From contig JACKKF010000004.1 in the NCBI GenBank assembly GCA_020637555.1, forward strand, positions 62,001 to 126,000: a stretch of DNA of 64,000 nt. Reading direction: 5' to 3'. The notes below the pieces were generated by a model, which was not told the origin of the DNA, searched no databases, and saw nothing but the letters and a program-made list of their open reading frames with translations. Position numbers and translations under genes: made by a program. Below, piece after piece: positions 8,722 to 17,878 of this stretch; the first letter of the stretch is position 1, and every line of letters begins with the position of its first letter. The stretch comes from Rhodobacter sp. (GTDB lineage Bacteria; Pseudomonadota; Alphaproteobacteria; Rhodobacterales; Rhodobacteraceae).

Positions 8722-9500
8722 TCGAACAGCGCAACCAGTTGCTGGGCCGAGGCGATGAGCCGCCCGTCTGCACCGTGCAGGGCCATGTCCTGCACCGAAT
8801 ACCCCTCGTCGGCCTGCAGGCTGGTCGTTCGGATGCTGATCCAGTCGTTTCGCACCGGGACCTGCGCCAGATCCAGCGACCAGGTGATGGTGCTGATCGG
8901 CGCGACCTTGCGAAAGCCTGTCATCGCCGCTGGCGGCAGGCTGTCGGCGATGCAGACCAGGGCGATCTCGGGCGGGACGTCGCGGTCGTCGGCCAGGCGG
9001 CTCCAGGTGGTGAATTCGGGCCTGTCCGATCCGCTGACCAGAAACGGACCGTCGGCCAGTTTCAGATCGAACTGCGCCAGAAAGTTCGGGCCGGCCCCCT
9101 TTGGCATGAAGGCCGGGCAGGCCTGGGGCGCGGGCAAGGCAGGGGCCGGCGCCCGGTCATGGCGGTGGTTGGTGTCCCGCGCGGCGCCAAAGACAAACAG
9201 CAGCGTCGCACCGAGATCGCCTTGCGAGTGGACCTCGACGCGGACGAAACTGCTGGTGCGGCCCGCGCGGATCAGGCGTGTGCGCAGCACCGCATCGGCC
9301 CCGACCGGGCGCAGATAGGCCACCTGCATCGACCTGAGGCGCGGCAGGTCCGGCAGCTCCAGGCGCGCGGCCGCCAGTGCCAGCGCGGCGGTGATGCCGC
9401 CAAAGGCGGTGCGGCCCTGCATCCACCCCTCGGGGATATGCGCGCGGATGCCGTCCGGGCCCGGGGCAAGCCCGCCCAGAAGCGTGCCGAGCGCACTCAT
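8718..9500 (-). CDS. TesB-like acyl-CoA thioesterase family protein
   Basis: A 260-residue protein with two tandem hot-dog halves, as in the thioesterase-like superfamily that includes TesB. The N-terminal half has the WMQGRTAFGGITAALALAA segment and the C-terminal half carries SDRPEFTTWSRLADDRDVPP and a conserved ITWSLDL strand. It would hydrolyse acyl-CoA esters; the natural substrate is unknown. Its ATG overlaps the stop of the M20 amidohydrolase by 4 bases, so it is translationally coupled and last in its operon. Confidence 0.8.
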   Translation of the reverse strand: MSALGTLLGGLAPGPDGIRAHIPEGWMQGRTAFGGITAALALAAARLELPDLPRLRSMQVAYLRPVGADAVLRTRLIRAGRTSSFVRVEVHSQGDLGATLLFVFGAARDTNHRHDRAPAPALPAPQACPAFMPKGAGPNFLAQFDLKLADGPFLVSGSDRPEFTTWSRLADDRDVPPEIALVCIADSLPPAAMTGFRKVAPISTITWSLDLAQVPVRNDWISIRTTSLQADEGYSVQDMALHGADGRLIASAQQLVALFD

Positions 9501-10927
9501 TCCGCGGCCTTGCGGCGCAGGGGCGGTGGCACGACATCGTCGGGCAACGGCGAGACATAGGGCCGCGCGGCGGTGCGGGCGGCGAATTCGGCCCTGGCCT
9601 CGGCCAGCAGCGCCGGGTCATCCAGCAGCCGTTCGGCGGCACCCGCCATGGCCTTGGCCGCGTGGATCATGCCGCGATGCGCCATCGGCGATTTGCCCTG
9701 TGCCACCAGCTGCCAGGTGTGAAACGGTGTGCCCACGGCGCAGGTGGCGGCAACGCATTGCGTCAGGGGCATCTGCCAGCTGACATCGCCCACATCCGTT
9801 GATCCCGGCATGACCAGAGTTTCGGGCACCAGGGGCAGGGTGCCCTCGTGCAGGATGGGCGCATCGGCGGGGGCATCCAGGCCGAACATCCGATAGGCGG
9901 CGCCCACGTCCTGCGGTGTCAGGGTCTGGCGGATGGCGGCGGCAAAGCGGTGGTCCTCGGCGTCGAACCCCGCGCTGCCCAGGCGTTCCAGTTCGGCCTG
10001 CATCACCCGGTCCAGCACGCGGTTGGGCAGCAGGCTGGAACAGGCGCGGTCCACCTCGAATGTGACCTCGGTTTCGGTCATCATCGCCGCCCCGCGGGCG
10101 ATCTTTGTCACGCGCTCGAACAGGGCCATGGCATCCGCCGGTTCGGGCGAGCGGATCAGGTAGAGCACCTCGGCATGGTCCTGCACCACGTTGGGGGAAA
10201 TGCCGCCGGTCCGGGTGATGGCGCTGTGGACGCGGGCCTTTTCCGGCATGTGTTCGCGCATGTATTGCACCCCGACCGAGGTCAGCTCGACCGCGTCCAG
10301 CGCCGAACGGCCCAATTCCGGGCTGGCGGCGGCATGCGAGGCCCGGCCGTGAAAGCGGTAATAGACCTGCACATTGGCCAGCGACCGGCCCGGCGACACC
10401 GCGTTGAACGAACTGGGGTGCCACGAGAAGCTGGCGTCCACGCCCTCGAACGCGCCCGCGCGCGCCATGAAGGTCTTGCCCGAGCCGCCCTCTTCCGCCG
10501 GGCATCCATAATAGCGCACCCGCCCGGGGCGCCCGGACTCGCGCAGGTGGTCGCGCAGGGCCGTCGCGGCCAGCATGGCCCCGGCGCCCAGCAGGTTGTG
10601 ACCGCAGCCATGACCGTTGCCGCCCTCGATCAGCGGTGTTTTCACCGCGACGCCCGCCGCCTGGCTGAGGCCGGCGAGCGCGTCGAATTCGCCCAGGAAC
10701 GCAATCAGCGGCCCGCCCGCGCCCCATTCCGCCATGAAGGCGGTGGGAATGCCGGCCACGCGCTCGGTCACGGTGAAGCCCGCTTCACGCATCAGCGCGA
10801 TCTGCTCGGCGACCGAGTGTGCCTCGGCATAGCGCAGTTCGGGGGTGTCCCAGATGCGGTCGGCCATCGCGGCATAGGCCGGTGCCAACGCATCGACCAA
10901 GGGGTCGGTCTGCGGTTGATTGGACAT
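9497..10927 (-). CDS. M20 family amidohydrolase (AbgB-like)
   Basis: A 476-residue zinc-dependent M20 peptidase/amidohydrolase resembling p-aminobenzoyl-glutamate hydrolase subunit B. Visible motifs are GEFDAL, the metal-binding HGCGHN, PAEEGGSGK with the catalytic glutamates, and a dimerisation domain starting at YYRFHGRASHAA. The ATG at 10927 follows GGAGGG, a good ribosome binding site, so the shorter start is preferred over 10987. No abgA or abgT partner is nearby, so folate-catabolite hydrolysis is only one possibility; cleavage of other N-acyl amino acids is equally likely. Confidence 0.85.
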   Translation of the reverse strand: MSNQPQTDPLVDALAPAYAAMADRIWDTPELRYAEAHSVAEQIALMREAGFTVTERVAGIPTAFMAEWGAGGPLIAFLGEFDALAGLSQAAGVAVKTPLIEGGNGHGCGHNLLGAGAMLAATALRDHLRESGRPGRVRYYGCPAEEGGSGKTFMARAGAFEGVDASFSWHPSSFNAVSPGRSLANVQVYYRFHGRASHAAASPELGRSALDAVELTSVGVQYMREHMPEKARVHSAITRTGGISPNVVQDHAEVLYLIRSPEPADAMALFERVTKIARGAAMMTETEVTFEVDRACSSLLPNRVLDRVMQAELERLGSAGFDAEDHRFAAAIRQTLTPQDVGAAYRMFGLDAPADAPILHEGTLPLVPETLVMPGSTDVGDVSWQMPLTQCVAATCAVGTPFHTWQLVAQGKSPMAHRGMIHAAKAMAGAAERLLDDPALLAEARAEFAARTAARPYVSPLPDDVVPPPLRRKAAE

Positions 10928-11002
10928 CGCGGTTCCCTCCAGTTCCTGCGCGTGTGCAGTCTGCGCGCGCCCGCCCCCGGGGATCAAGCCGTGACGTCGC
11001 GC

Positions 11003-11929
11003 TCAATACCCCGCGATGCGATCCACCCGATGCAGCAGCGGTTCGCCGGCGCGCAGACGGCGGATATTCTCGGCGATGACCCTGGCGGCGGTGGCGGGTC
11101 GGGTCTCGGCGGCGATATGGGGGGTGACGGTCACGCGGGGATGGGCCCAATAGGGATGCCCCTGTGGCAGGGGTTCGGTGCGAAAGACATCGAGCGTGGC
11201 CTGCGCCACCTGCCCGCTGTCGAGTGCCGCCAGCAGCGCGTCATCGTCGATCAGCGTGCCACGCCCGGGATTGATGATCGCGGCGCCCCGGGGCAGCCAC
11301 CCCAGCGTTTCGGCGTCGAGGGTGTTTTCGGTCTCGGGCGTCGAGGGCAGCAAGGTCACGACGATCTGCGCCTGTTCCAGCACGGTGCGCAGCCCCTCGC
11401 GGCCATGATGGCATTCGATCATCGACACGTCCCTTGGCCCGCGGCTCCAGCCCAGAACGGGAAAGCCCAGGCAGGCCAGCGATTGCCCGCAGGCCGCGCC
11501 AAGCGCACCCAGCCCCAGCATCGCCACCGGGCGTTCGCCGGCGAGGGGGGGCATCACCGGTTGCCAGCGGGTGCGCGACAGCTGGTCCATGCCCAGATGC
11601 GCCCTGAGGGTGTGCCCCACGACATATTCCACCATGCCCTGCGTCAGCCCCGGGTCCACCATGCGGCACAGCGGTTGCGTCAGTGTCGGGTTGGTCACGA
11701 TCCTTTCCACCCCGGCCCACAGGCTGAGCACGGCCTTGCAGCGCGTGTAGGGCGTGAAGTCATCGGGCGTGTCGCCACCCGGGGCGTAGATCATGACCTC
11801 GACCGCGCCGGGATCGCTGGCGGTGAGGGTCAGGGCGCTGTCGTCCAGTCCGGCCTCGCGCAAGGCGGCGCGCAGGGGCGCTTCCCAGGTCGGCCAGCGC
11901 CAGTCACCGGCGGCGAAAAGAATGGTCAT
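11003..11929 (-). CDS. ghrA: glyoxylate/hydroxypyruvate reductase A-like
   Basis: A 308-residue D-2-hydroxyacid dehydrogenase of the GhrA branch, reducing glyoxylate to glycolate or hydroxypyruvate to glycerate with NAD(P)H. The nucleotide-binding motif is GLGALGAACGQSLACLGF. The catalytic Arg, Glu and His lie in NPGRGTLIDDDAL, FRTEPLP and TPHIAAETRP. The start ATG at 11929 overlaps the rodA stop by 4 bases, tying its translation to the cell-elongation operon, which is metabolically unexpected but may be conserved in this bacterial group. Confidence 0.88.
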   Translation of the reverse strand: MTILFAAGDWRWPTWEAPLRAALREAGLDDSALTLTASDPGAVEVMIYAPGGDTPDDFTPYTRCKAVLSLWAGVERIVTNPTLTQPLCRMVDPGLTQGMVEYVVGHTLRAHLGMDQLSRTRWQPVMPPLAGERPVAMLGLGALGAACGQSLACLGFPVLGWSRGPRDVSMIECHHGREGLRTVLEQAQIVVTLLPSTPETENTLDAETLGWLPRGAAIINPGRGTLIDDDALLAALDSGQVAQATLDVFRTEPLPQGHPYWAHPRVTVTPHIAAETRPATAARVIAENIRRLRAGEPLLHRVDRIAGY

Positions 11930-13074
11930 GCGCGCTCCCTCGGGCGGTGAATGCAGGCCGATTGCACCAGGCCGAACCCGATGAGGATCATCAACATCGC
12001 CGATCCGCCATAGCTGACCAGGGGCAGGGGAACGCCCACCACCGGCGCCAGCCCCATCACCATCGCCATGTTGACCGCGAAATACAGGAAGAAGTTCGAC
12101 GCGATCCCCAGGATCAGCAGCGCGGCAAACCGGTTCCTGGACTGCATCGCCGCGACCACGCAGGTGACGATGATGCCGACATACAGCGCCAGCAGGAACA
12201 CGCCGCCGATAAAGCCGAACTCCTCGGCCAGGGTGTTGAAGATGAAGTCCGTCTGCTTCTCGGGCAGGAAATTCAGGCGCGATTGCGTGCCCTGCATGAA
12301 CCCGCGCCCCGAAAGCCCGCCCGATCCCAGTGCGATCATCGCCTGATTGATGTGATACGAGGTTCCAAGCGGGTCCAGCGACGGGTCCAGGAACGTGTCG
12401 ATCCGGCGGAACTGATAGTCGTGCAGCAACTGCCAGCTTGTCCCGCGCGAGGCGAACACGACGCTGATCAATCCCACCACCAGCGCGATGACGCCCCCGA
12501 AATACCACAGGCTCACACCGGCGAAGAACATCACCATCCCGCCGCCGCCGATGATCAGCAGCGCCGTGCCGAGGTCCGGCTGCTTCACCACCAGAAAGGC
12601 CGGCACCAGGATGATCAGCAGTGCCACGCCGACCCACAGCGGATGCGAGACCTTGCGAATATCCAGCCAGTCGTAATAGGCGGCGATTGCCATGATGACG
12701 GTGATTTTCGTCATTTCGGACGGTTGCAGCCGGATTGGCCCCAGCTCCAGCCAGCGTTGCGCGCCCATCCCGATCGAGCCGAAGAACTCCACCCCCAGCA
12801 GCAGCAGCACCGACACCGCATAGGCCATGCCCGCCATCGACCGCCAGAACCACAGCGGCACAAAGGCAATGACGAACATGACGGTGATCGACAGGGCAAA
12901 GCGTTGCATCTGCGGTTCGGCCCAGCGGCTGAAATCCCCGCCGGAAACCGAATAGAGCTGCAGGAAGCCGACGCAGGCGACGGCGCTCAGCAGCAGCACC
13001 AGCACCCAGTTGACATACAGGACCTTGCGCAGCCCCGAAGGCGAGCGTTTGACGTTGTATTCCAGATAGCTCAT
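11926..13074 (-). CDS. rodA: rod shape-determining glycosyltransferase RodA
   Basis: SEDS-family peptidoglycan polymerase of the elongasome, working with PBP2 and the MreBCD scaffold at the inner membrane. The 382 residues contain about ten membrane helices. The family landmarks LGSGGLSGRGFMQGTQSRLNFLPE and FIFNTLAEEFGFIG, holding the catalytic Asp/Glu region, are intact, as is the C-terminal PLPLVSYGGSAML. It overlaps mrdA by 4 bases upstream and ghrA by 4 bases downstream. The FtsW paralogue would be encoded elsewhere. Confidence 0.97.
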   Translation of the reverse strand: MSYLEYNVKRSPSGLRKVLYVNWVLVLLLSAVACVGFLQLYSVSGGDFSRWAEPQMQRFALSITVMFVIAFVPLWFWRSMAGMAYAVSVLLLLGVEFFGSIGMGAQRWLELGPIRLQPSEMTKITVIMAIAAYYDWLDIRKVSHPLWVGVALLIILVPAFLVVKQPDLGTALLIIGGGGMVMFFAGVSLWYFGGVIALVVGLISVVFASRGTSWQLLHDYQFRRIDTFLDPSLDPLGTSYHINQAMIALGSGGLSGRGFMQGTQSRLNFLPEKQTDFIFNTLAEEFGFIGGVFLLALYVGIIVTCVVAAMQSRNRFAALLILGIASNFFLYFAVNMAMVMGLAPVVGVPLPLVSYGGSAMLMILIGFGLVQSACIHRPRERA

Positions 13075-15020
13075 GCCCGGCGCCGCCCCGTTTCGGGGGT
13101 CGCGGCGGGGCCGATCTGGTCGCTGATGGCGCGGATCATCGACTCGATGCGGTTGCGCTGCGGCGCGGGATAGGCCTCGACCGGGGGAAGGCCGCCGTTC
13201 TGCGCGGCCAGGATGATGTCGCGCGCAATGGGCGCTGCCACCGACGAGCCCCCGCCGCCATGTTCGACAACGACCGACACCGCATAGCGCGGATCGGTAT
13301 CGGGCGCATAACAGATGAACAGCGCATGGTCGCGACGGTTCCAGGGCAGTTGATCCTGGCGCCGGATACCCGCGGCGCGTTCCGCCGCCGTGATCGAGAA
13401 CACCTGGCTTGTGCCGGTCTTGCCGGCCATGCGCAGGTCCGCCGACACGATGCGCGATCCATAGGCCGTGCCACGGTTGGAATTCGACACCTCCCACATG
13501 CCGCGCTGGACCTGGGCAAGTGCCGCCGGGTCCAGCCCCAGTTGCGGATATTCGGGCACGGGTTGCTCGACGTCGTCGATGGCGTGGACCAGGCGCGGCA
13601 GGATCGCCCGTCCGGTGGCGATGCGCGCGGTCATCACCGCCAGTTGCAGCGGCGTGGTCAGGACATACCCCTGACCGATCGAGGCGTTGATCGTATCGCC
13701 CACGACCCACTCGGCGTCGCGGCGTTCGCGCTTCCATTCGCGCGACGGGTTCAGGCCGCTCGAGATGCCCGACAGCGGCAGCTCATAGCGGAACCCCAAC
13801 CCCATGCGTTCGGCCATGGCGTTGATGCGGTCGATCCCGACACGCTGGGCCATTTCGTAGAAGTAGACGTCGCAGCTTTCAGCCAGCGCCGAGGTCAGGT
13901 TGACCCGGCCGTGCCCGCCGCGGTTCCAGCAGTGGAAGCGGCGGTTCGAGACTTCGATATAGCCGGGGCAAAAGACGCGCTCGTCGGGCGTGGCAAGGCG
14001 CGCATCGAATGCCGCCAGCGCGGTCACCGGCTTGAAGGTCGATCCGGGCGGATAGGCGCCCTGCACCGTCTTGTTCGACATCGGCCGGTGGTCATTGTCG
14101 CGCAGGGCCGCGAAATCCGCGACCGAGATGCCGCGCACGAACAGGTTCGGGTCAAAGGACGGGGCCGAAGCCAGCGCCAGGATGTTGCCGGTCTGCACCT
14201 CGATCACGGCGGCGGCGGCGCTGTCCTCGCCCAGGCGCGCCAGCGTGAAGGCCTGCAAGGCGCGGTCCAGCGTCAGCTGCACATTCGCGCCGGCGTCCCC
14301 CTCTTGCCGGTCCAGTTCGCGCATTTCCCGGCCGACTGCGTTCACCTCGATCCGGCGGTGCCCGGCGGACCCGCGCAGGATGTCCTCGTATTCGCGTTCC
14401 ACACCGATCTTGCCGATCTGAAAGCGCGGGATCATCAGCAGCGGGTCGGGGTTCTCGCGTGCTTCGAGATCGCGTTCGGACACCGGGCCGACATAGCCCA
14501 CGGTATGCGCGAATTCCGCCCCAAAGGGATAGAACCGGCTCAGGCCGACCTCAGGGGTGATGCCGGGAAGCGCGGGGGCATTGGCGGCGACACGGGCCAC
14601 TTCTTCCCAGTTCAGCTGATCGGCGATGGTCACCGGAACAAAGGGGCGGTGGCGCATGATGTCGCGTTCCGCGCGGTCGATCTCGTCGGCGGTCAGCGGG
14701 ATCAACTGGGCCAGACGCTCCAGCGCGGCACGGGGTTCGCCCGCATCCTCGCGCACCAGAACGATTCGATAGTTCTGCACGTTCTGGGCAAGAAGATTGC
14801 CGTTGCGGTCCGCGATCAGCCCGCGCGACGGCGGCAACAGGCGGATGTTGATACGGTTTTCCTCGGCCAGCAGGCGGAATTCCTCGGACTGGCCAAGCTG
14901 CAATTGCCGCATCCTGAGCACCAGCACCCCGGCAAACGCCATCTGCGCGCCGCCCATCAGCATGGCGCGGCGCGAGATGCGGCGGGCGCTTTCCTCGGTA
15001 TCCTTGGGAGGGCGCTTCAT
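13071..15020 (-). CDS. mrdA: penicillin-binding protein 2 (elongation transpeptidase)
   Basis: Class B PBP that cross-links the lateral wall and partners RodA. The 649 residues comprise a short cytoplasmic tail, one membrane helix (about 25-42), a pedestal/dimerisation domain and a C-terminal transpeptidase domain. The three active-site motifs are present: STFK (Ser327), SCD (about 382-384) and KTGT (about 534-537). It overlaps mreD and rodA by 4 bases each. The C-terminal tail ends in a basic TGRRRA stretch. All catalytic elements appear intact. Confidence 0.97.
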   Translation of the reverse strand: MKRPPKDTEESARRISRRAMLMGGAQMAFAGVLVLRMRQLQLGQSEEFRLLAEENRINIRLLPPSRGLIADRNGNLLAQNVQNYRIVLVREDAGEPRAALERLAQLIPLTADEIDRAERDIMRHRPFVPVTIADQLNWEEVARVAANAPALPGITPEVGLSRFYPFGAEFAHTVGYVGPVSERDLEARENPDPLLMIPRFQIGKIGVEREYEDILRGSAGHRRIEVNAVGREMRELDRQEGDAGANVQLTLDRALQAFTLARLGEDSAAAAVIEVQTGNILALASAPSFDPNLFVRGISVADFAALRDNDHRPMSNKTVQGAYPPGSTFKPVTALAAFDARLATPDERVFCPGYIEVSNRRFHCWNRGGHGRVNLTSALAESCDVYFYEMAQRVGIDRINAMAERMGLGFRYELPLSGISSGLNPSREWKRERRDAEWVVGDTINASIGQGYVLTTPLQLAVMTARIATGRAILPRLVHAIDDVEQPVPEYPQLGLDPAALAQVQRGMWEVSNSNRGTAYGSRIVSADLRMAGKTGTSQVFSITAAERAAGIRRQDQLPWNRRDHALFICYAPDTDPRYAVSVVVEHGGGGSSVAAPIARDIILAAQNGGLPPVEAYPAPQRNRIESMIRAISDQIGPAATPETGRRRA

Positions 15021-15556
15021 AGTTTCCGACCCAGTTCGTCCAGTTCTCCGGTGGCGGGTTTGCGCACGCGCAGCACGCTTTGCAGAACCCAGACCACCAG
15101 CGGATAGATCAGGATTGTGACCGCAAGCCGCATCAGGCTCAAGTCGAGGGGGTCGCGCCCGACCATCACGATTGCAAGACCGATGCGATAGGCCAGGGTC
15201 ATCGCGATCAGGACCGCGCCGACCATTGCCCATTCCAGCAGCAGGTTCATCTCGCGCACGACCGAGGCCCGGCGGCGCAGGAATTCGCTGCCGACCAGCA
15301 CGATCAGCGCCCATAGGCCTGGCGGGCGCATCAGCATCAGGTCCTGTGCCAGATAGGTCAGCGCGATGGCCAGCGCCGGCAGATGCGCCGGGCGGCGCAG
15401 CACCCAGGCGAAGGTCAGCGCCAGAAACACGTCGGGTGCGGGCCAACCCGGTTCCGGCCCCGACAGCGGCAGGATCCGGATCAGCGTGGCGACCCCCGCA
15501 AGCGCCAGCCACAGGCCCAGATGGGCCAGCGTATTCAGGCGCCAGGTCTCATTCAT
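15017..15556 (-). CDS. mreD: rod shape-determining protein MreD
   Basis: A 179-residue inner-membrane protein with five or so hydrophobic segments, connecting MreC to the cytoplasmic MreB filament and the RodA-PBP2 synthase. The sequence diverges quickly in this family; identification rests on length, topology, the LALTFAWVLRRP region and its place between mreC (8-base overlap) and mrdA (4-base overlap). Confidence 0.92.
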   Translation of the reverse strand: MNETWRLNTLAHLGLWLALAGVATLIRILPLSGPEPGWPAPDVFLALTFAWVLRRPAHLPALAIALTYLAQDLMLMRPPGLWALIVLVGSEFLRRRASVVREMNLLLEWAMVGAVLIAMTLAYRIGLAIVMVGRDPLDLSLMRLAVTILIYPLVVWVLQSVLRVRKPATGELDELGRKL

Positions 15557-16568
15557 TCTGCGATCCGTCGGTCACCGGGGCTTCGGTTCCCGGCAGGGGA
15601 ACGGCAGGCACGGGGTCCACGGTTTCGGTGGCTGTGTCGGGCTCGGCCTCGGGCAGGGGGGCGGGCGCGGGAACGCCGGTCGCCGGGTCCAGGGGCGTGC
15701 CTGAGGGATCGACCGGCCTGAGCAGCGCGCCGGTCTGGTCGATCTGCTCTGCCGGGCGCGAACGCAGCACGCGCAGGAAGTCGAGCCGCCCGTAATCCGC
15801 CGCCAGCCGCACCCGGACACGGCCATCGGCACCTTGCGCGACCTCGCCCACCAGCAGGCCGGGCGGGAACACCCCCCCGTCCGAGGCACTGACGACCCGG
15901 TCGCCCGGCCTGAGCGCGTCGGCATTTTCCATGAAATCCAGCACCGGCATTGCCGTGTTGTCCCCGGACAGCAGCGCATGCTGCCCCGAAGGCTGCACGA
16001 TCACCGGCACCCGGCTGTTGGAATCGCTGAGCAAGATCACCCGCGACGACCGATCGCCGACACCCGCGATGCGTCCGGCCAGGCCCAGCCCGTCCATCAC
16101 CGCCCAGCCATCGACGATCCCGTCGCGCGCGCCGACATTGATCAGCACCGACTGGCGGAAGGGGCTGCCGGCGTCGGCCATGACAACGCCGGTGACATGG
16201 GTCAGCTGCGGGTCCAGACGCACGCGGGCCATGTCCAGAAGCTGCGCGTTGCGCTGTTCCAGTTGCAGCGCCGCCTCGCGCCAGGCGCGCATCTGCTGCA
16301 ACTCGCGGCGCAATTCCTGGTTCTGTTCGTAGATGCGCGCGTAGCTGCGGAAATCCTCGAACATGCGGGCGACATGGGTCACGGGGGCCATGGCCCAGTC
16401 CATGTTCGGCACGACCGTGTCCAGGAAAGCCGTGCGGAACCGTTCCACCCGCGGGCTGTCGATGCGCCACAACAGGAACAGCGCAAGCAGAAGAAGCGCC
16501 AGCACCCCGATCACGAGGCGCCGGACGGGGCGGACGAAATCGGCCTCGTTGCTCCGGTCAGATGCCAC
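15549..16568 (-). CDS. mreC: rod shape-determining protein MreC
   Basis: A 339-residue bitopic protein anchored by a membrane helix at about residues 19-38, followed by a periplasmic coiled coil (about 65-105, rich in Q/E/L/R) and the two beta-barrel halves of MreC containing GVVMADAGSPFRQSVLINVG and GDRVVSASDGGVFPPGLLVG. It scaffolds PBP2 activation. The C-terminal 75 residues are a Pro/Ala/Glu-rich, apparently disordered tail. It follows mreB by 30 bases and overlaps mreD by 8. Confidence 0.95.
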   Translation of the reverse strand: MASDRSNEADFVRPVRRLVIGVLALLLLALFLLWRIDSPRVERFRTAFLDTVVPNMDWAMAPVTHVARMFEDFRSYARIYEQNQELRRELQQMRAWREAALQLEQRNAQLLDMARVRLDPQLTHVTGVVMADAGSPFRQSVLINVGARDGIVDGWAVMDGLGLAGRIAGVGDRSSRVILLSDSNSRVPVIVQPSGQHALLSGDNTAMPVLDFMENADALRPGDRVVSASDGGVFPPGLLVGEVAQGADGRVRVRLAADYGRLDFLRVLRSRPAEQIDQTGALLRPVDPSGTPLDPATGVPAPAPLPEAEPDTATETVDPVPAVPLPGTEAPVTDGSQNE

Positions 16569-16598
16569 GGCGGTCCCTCTTCACAGGGCGGGGAGGCG

Positions 16599-17634
16599 TC
16601 AGCTCTCGTAGTCGATGGCGTGACGCAGTTGCTTTTCGTATTCCAGCGCCTTGCCGGTGCCCAGGGCCACGCAGTTCAGCGACTGGTCGGCGACGGTGAT
16701 GATCAGGCCCGTCTGCTCGCGCAGGGCAAGGTCCAGATCGCCCAGCAGCGCGCCGCCGCCGGTCAGCATGACGCCGCGGTCGACAATGTCGGCCGCCAGG
16801 TCGGGCGGTGTGGTTTCCAGCGCGATCATCACCGCTTCGCAGATGGTCTGAACGGTTTCCGACAGGGCCTCGGCCACCGGCCCTGGTGATCTCGATTTCC
16901 TTGGGCACGCCGTTCAGCAGGTCGCGGCCGCGGATCTGCATGACCTTGCCGCGCCCGTCGTCGGGCATCCGGGCGGTGCCGATCGTGGTCTTGATGCGCT
17001 CGGCGGTGGATTCGCCGATCAAGAGGTTCTGGTGGCGGCGCAGATAGCTGATGATCGCCTCGTCCATGCGGTCGCCGCCGACGCGGACCGAACGCGCATA
17101 GACGATGTCGCCCAGCGACAGCACCGCAACCTCGGTCGTGCCGCCGCCGATGTCCACCACCATCGAGCCGGTGGGGTCGGTGATCGGCATCCCGGCGCCG
17201 ATGGCGGCGGCGATGGGTTCGGAAATCAGCCCCGCGCGGCGCGCGCCGGCGGACAGAACCGACTGCCGGATCGCCCGCTTTTCGACGGGCGTCGCGCCAT
17301 AGGGCACGCAGACGATGACCTTGGGTTTCGAGAAGGTCGATCGCTTGTGCACCTTGCGGATGAAGTGCTTGATCATTTCCTCGGCCACGTCGAAATCGGC
17401 GATGACGCCGTCGCGCATGGGGCGGATCGCCTCGATCGAGCCGGGGGTGCGGCCAAGCATCAGCTTGGCGTCCTCGCCGACCGCGAGCACCTGTTTGCGG
17501 CCGTCCTTGACGTGATAGGCGACGACCGAGGGTTCGTTCAGGATGATGCCCCGGCCCTTGACATAGACCAGCGTGTTCGCCGTGCCGAGGTCGATCGCCA
17601 TATCCGACGAAAAAAGGCCAGTCAGTCCCAACAT
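16599..17634 (-). CDS. mreB: rod shape-determining protein MreB, frameshifted in this sequence
   Basis: Actin-like ATPase that forms membrane-bound filaments orienting wall synthesis. The first frame runs from the ATG at 17634 (MLGLTGLFSSDMAIDLGTAN) through IGGGTTEVAVLSLGD to EIEITRA. The remainder (AEALSETVQTICEAV to HAIDYES) is in another frame from about 16880 to the stop at 16599. Total length is 1036 bases, two short of the 1038 expected for a 345-residue MreB. Inserting two bases (CA) near 16880 restores ITRAQVAEALSE, matching the family. The gene is near-essential in rods and heads an operon with intact mreCD-mrdA-rodA, so a sequencing or assembly error is more likely than true loss. 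Confidence 0.9.
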
Positions 17635-17696
17635 GTGGCGGTCATCCCGAAAGCATGGAAGGCCCCCGCGGGTGAGGGCGGGGGCGTAGCGCGGCC

Positions 17697-17726
17697 CTTA
17701 TAGGCCCGCCGGGGGCTTGCCGTAAA
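17697..17726 (-). promoter_or_regulatory. candidate mreB operon promoter
   Basis: On the minus strand TTTACG (17721-17726), an 18-base spacer and TATAAG (17697-17702) lie about 63 bases before the mreB ATG. The same TATAAG -10 hexamer is seen at rpsD and tuf. An inverted repeat CCGGGGGC/GCCCCCGG (17709-17735) straddles the -35 element and could be an operator or a leftover terminator stem. Confidence 0.4.
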
Positions 17727-17787
17727 GGCCCCCGGAGGGACCGATCGGCGCTTATCTGCTGGCGATCCGGTCACGAATGGGTCAGAG

Positions 17788-17876
17788 GCGGGGCGGGGGC
17801 TGCCGCCCGCACCCCCGCTTCAAGGGGGGCACGCCCCCCTTGAAAATCCCCGTGCGTATTTCGGACAAGATGATGA
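17788..17876 (+). repeat. intergenic GC-rich repeat, copy 2
   Basis: Contains a hairpin of perfect 12-base arms (TTCAAGGGGGGC / GCCCCCCTTGAA, separated by AC) after a GGGGGC-TGCC-GCCC stem, then the tail CCCCGTGCGTATTTCGG and CAAGATGATG. Nearly identical over more than 60 bases to the copy at 24.8 kb. It ends 2 bases before the leuA stop codon and may act as its terminator. Confidence 0.8.
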
Positions 17877-17878
17877 GG

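Noticed and set aside
9497..10987. A p-aminobenzoyl-glutamate utilisation (abg) operon
   Set aside because: Only an AbgB-like gene is present, without abgA or the abgT transporter, so the specific assignment is not supported.
9848..11950. Open frame of about 700 codons on the plus strand
   Set aside because: Antisense to the M20 amidohydrolase and ghrA, both well supported by catalytic motifs.
16870..16895. Programmed ribosomal frameshifting in mreB
   Set aside because: No slippery heptamer or downstream pseudoknot is evident, and MreB is not known to use frameshifting; a base loss explains the data.
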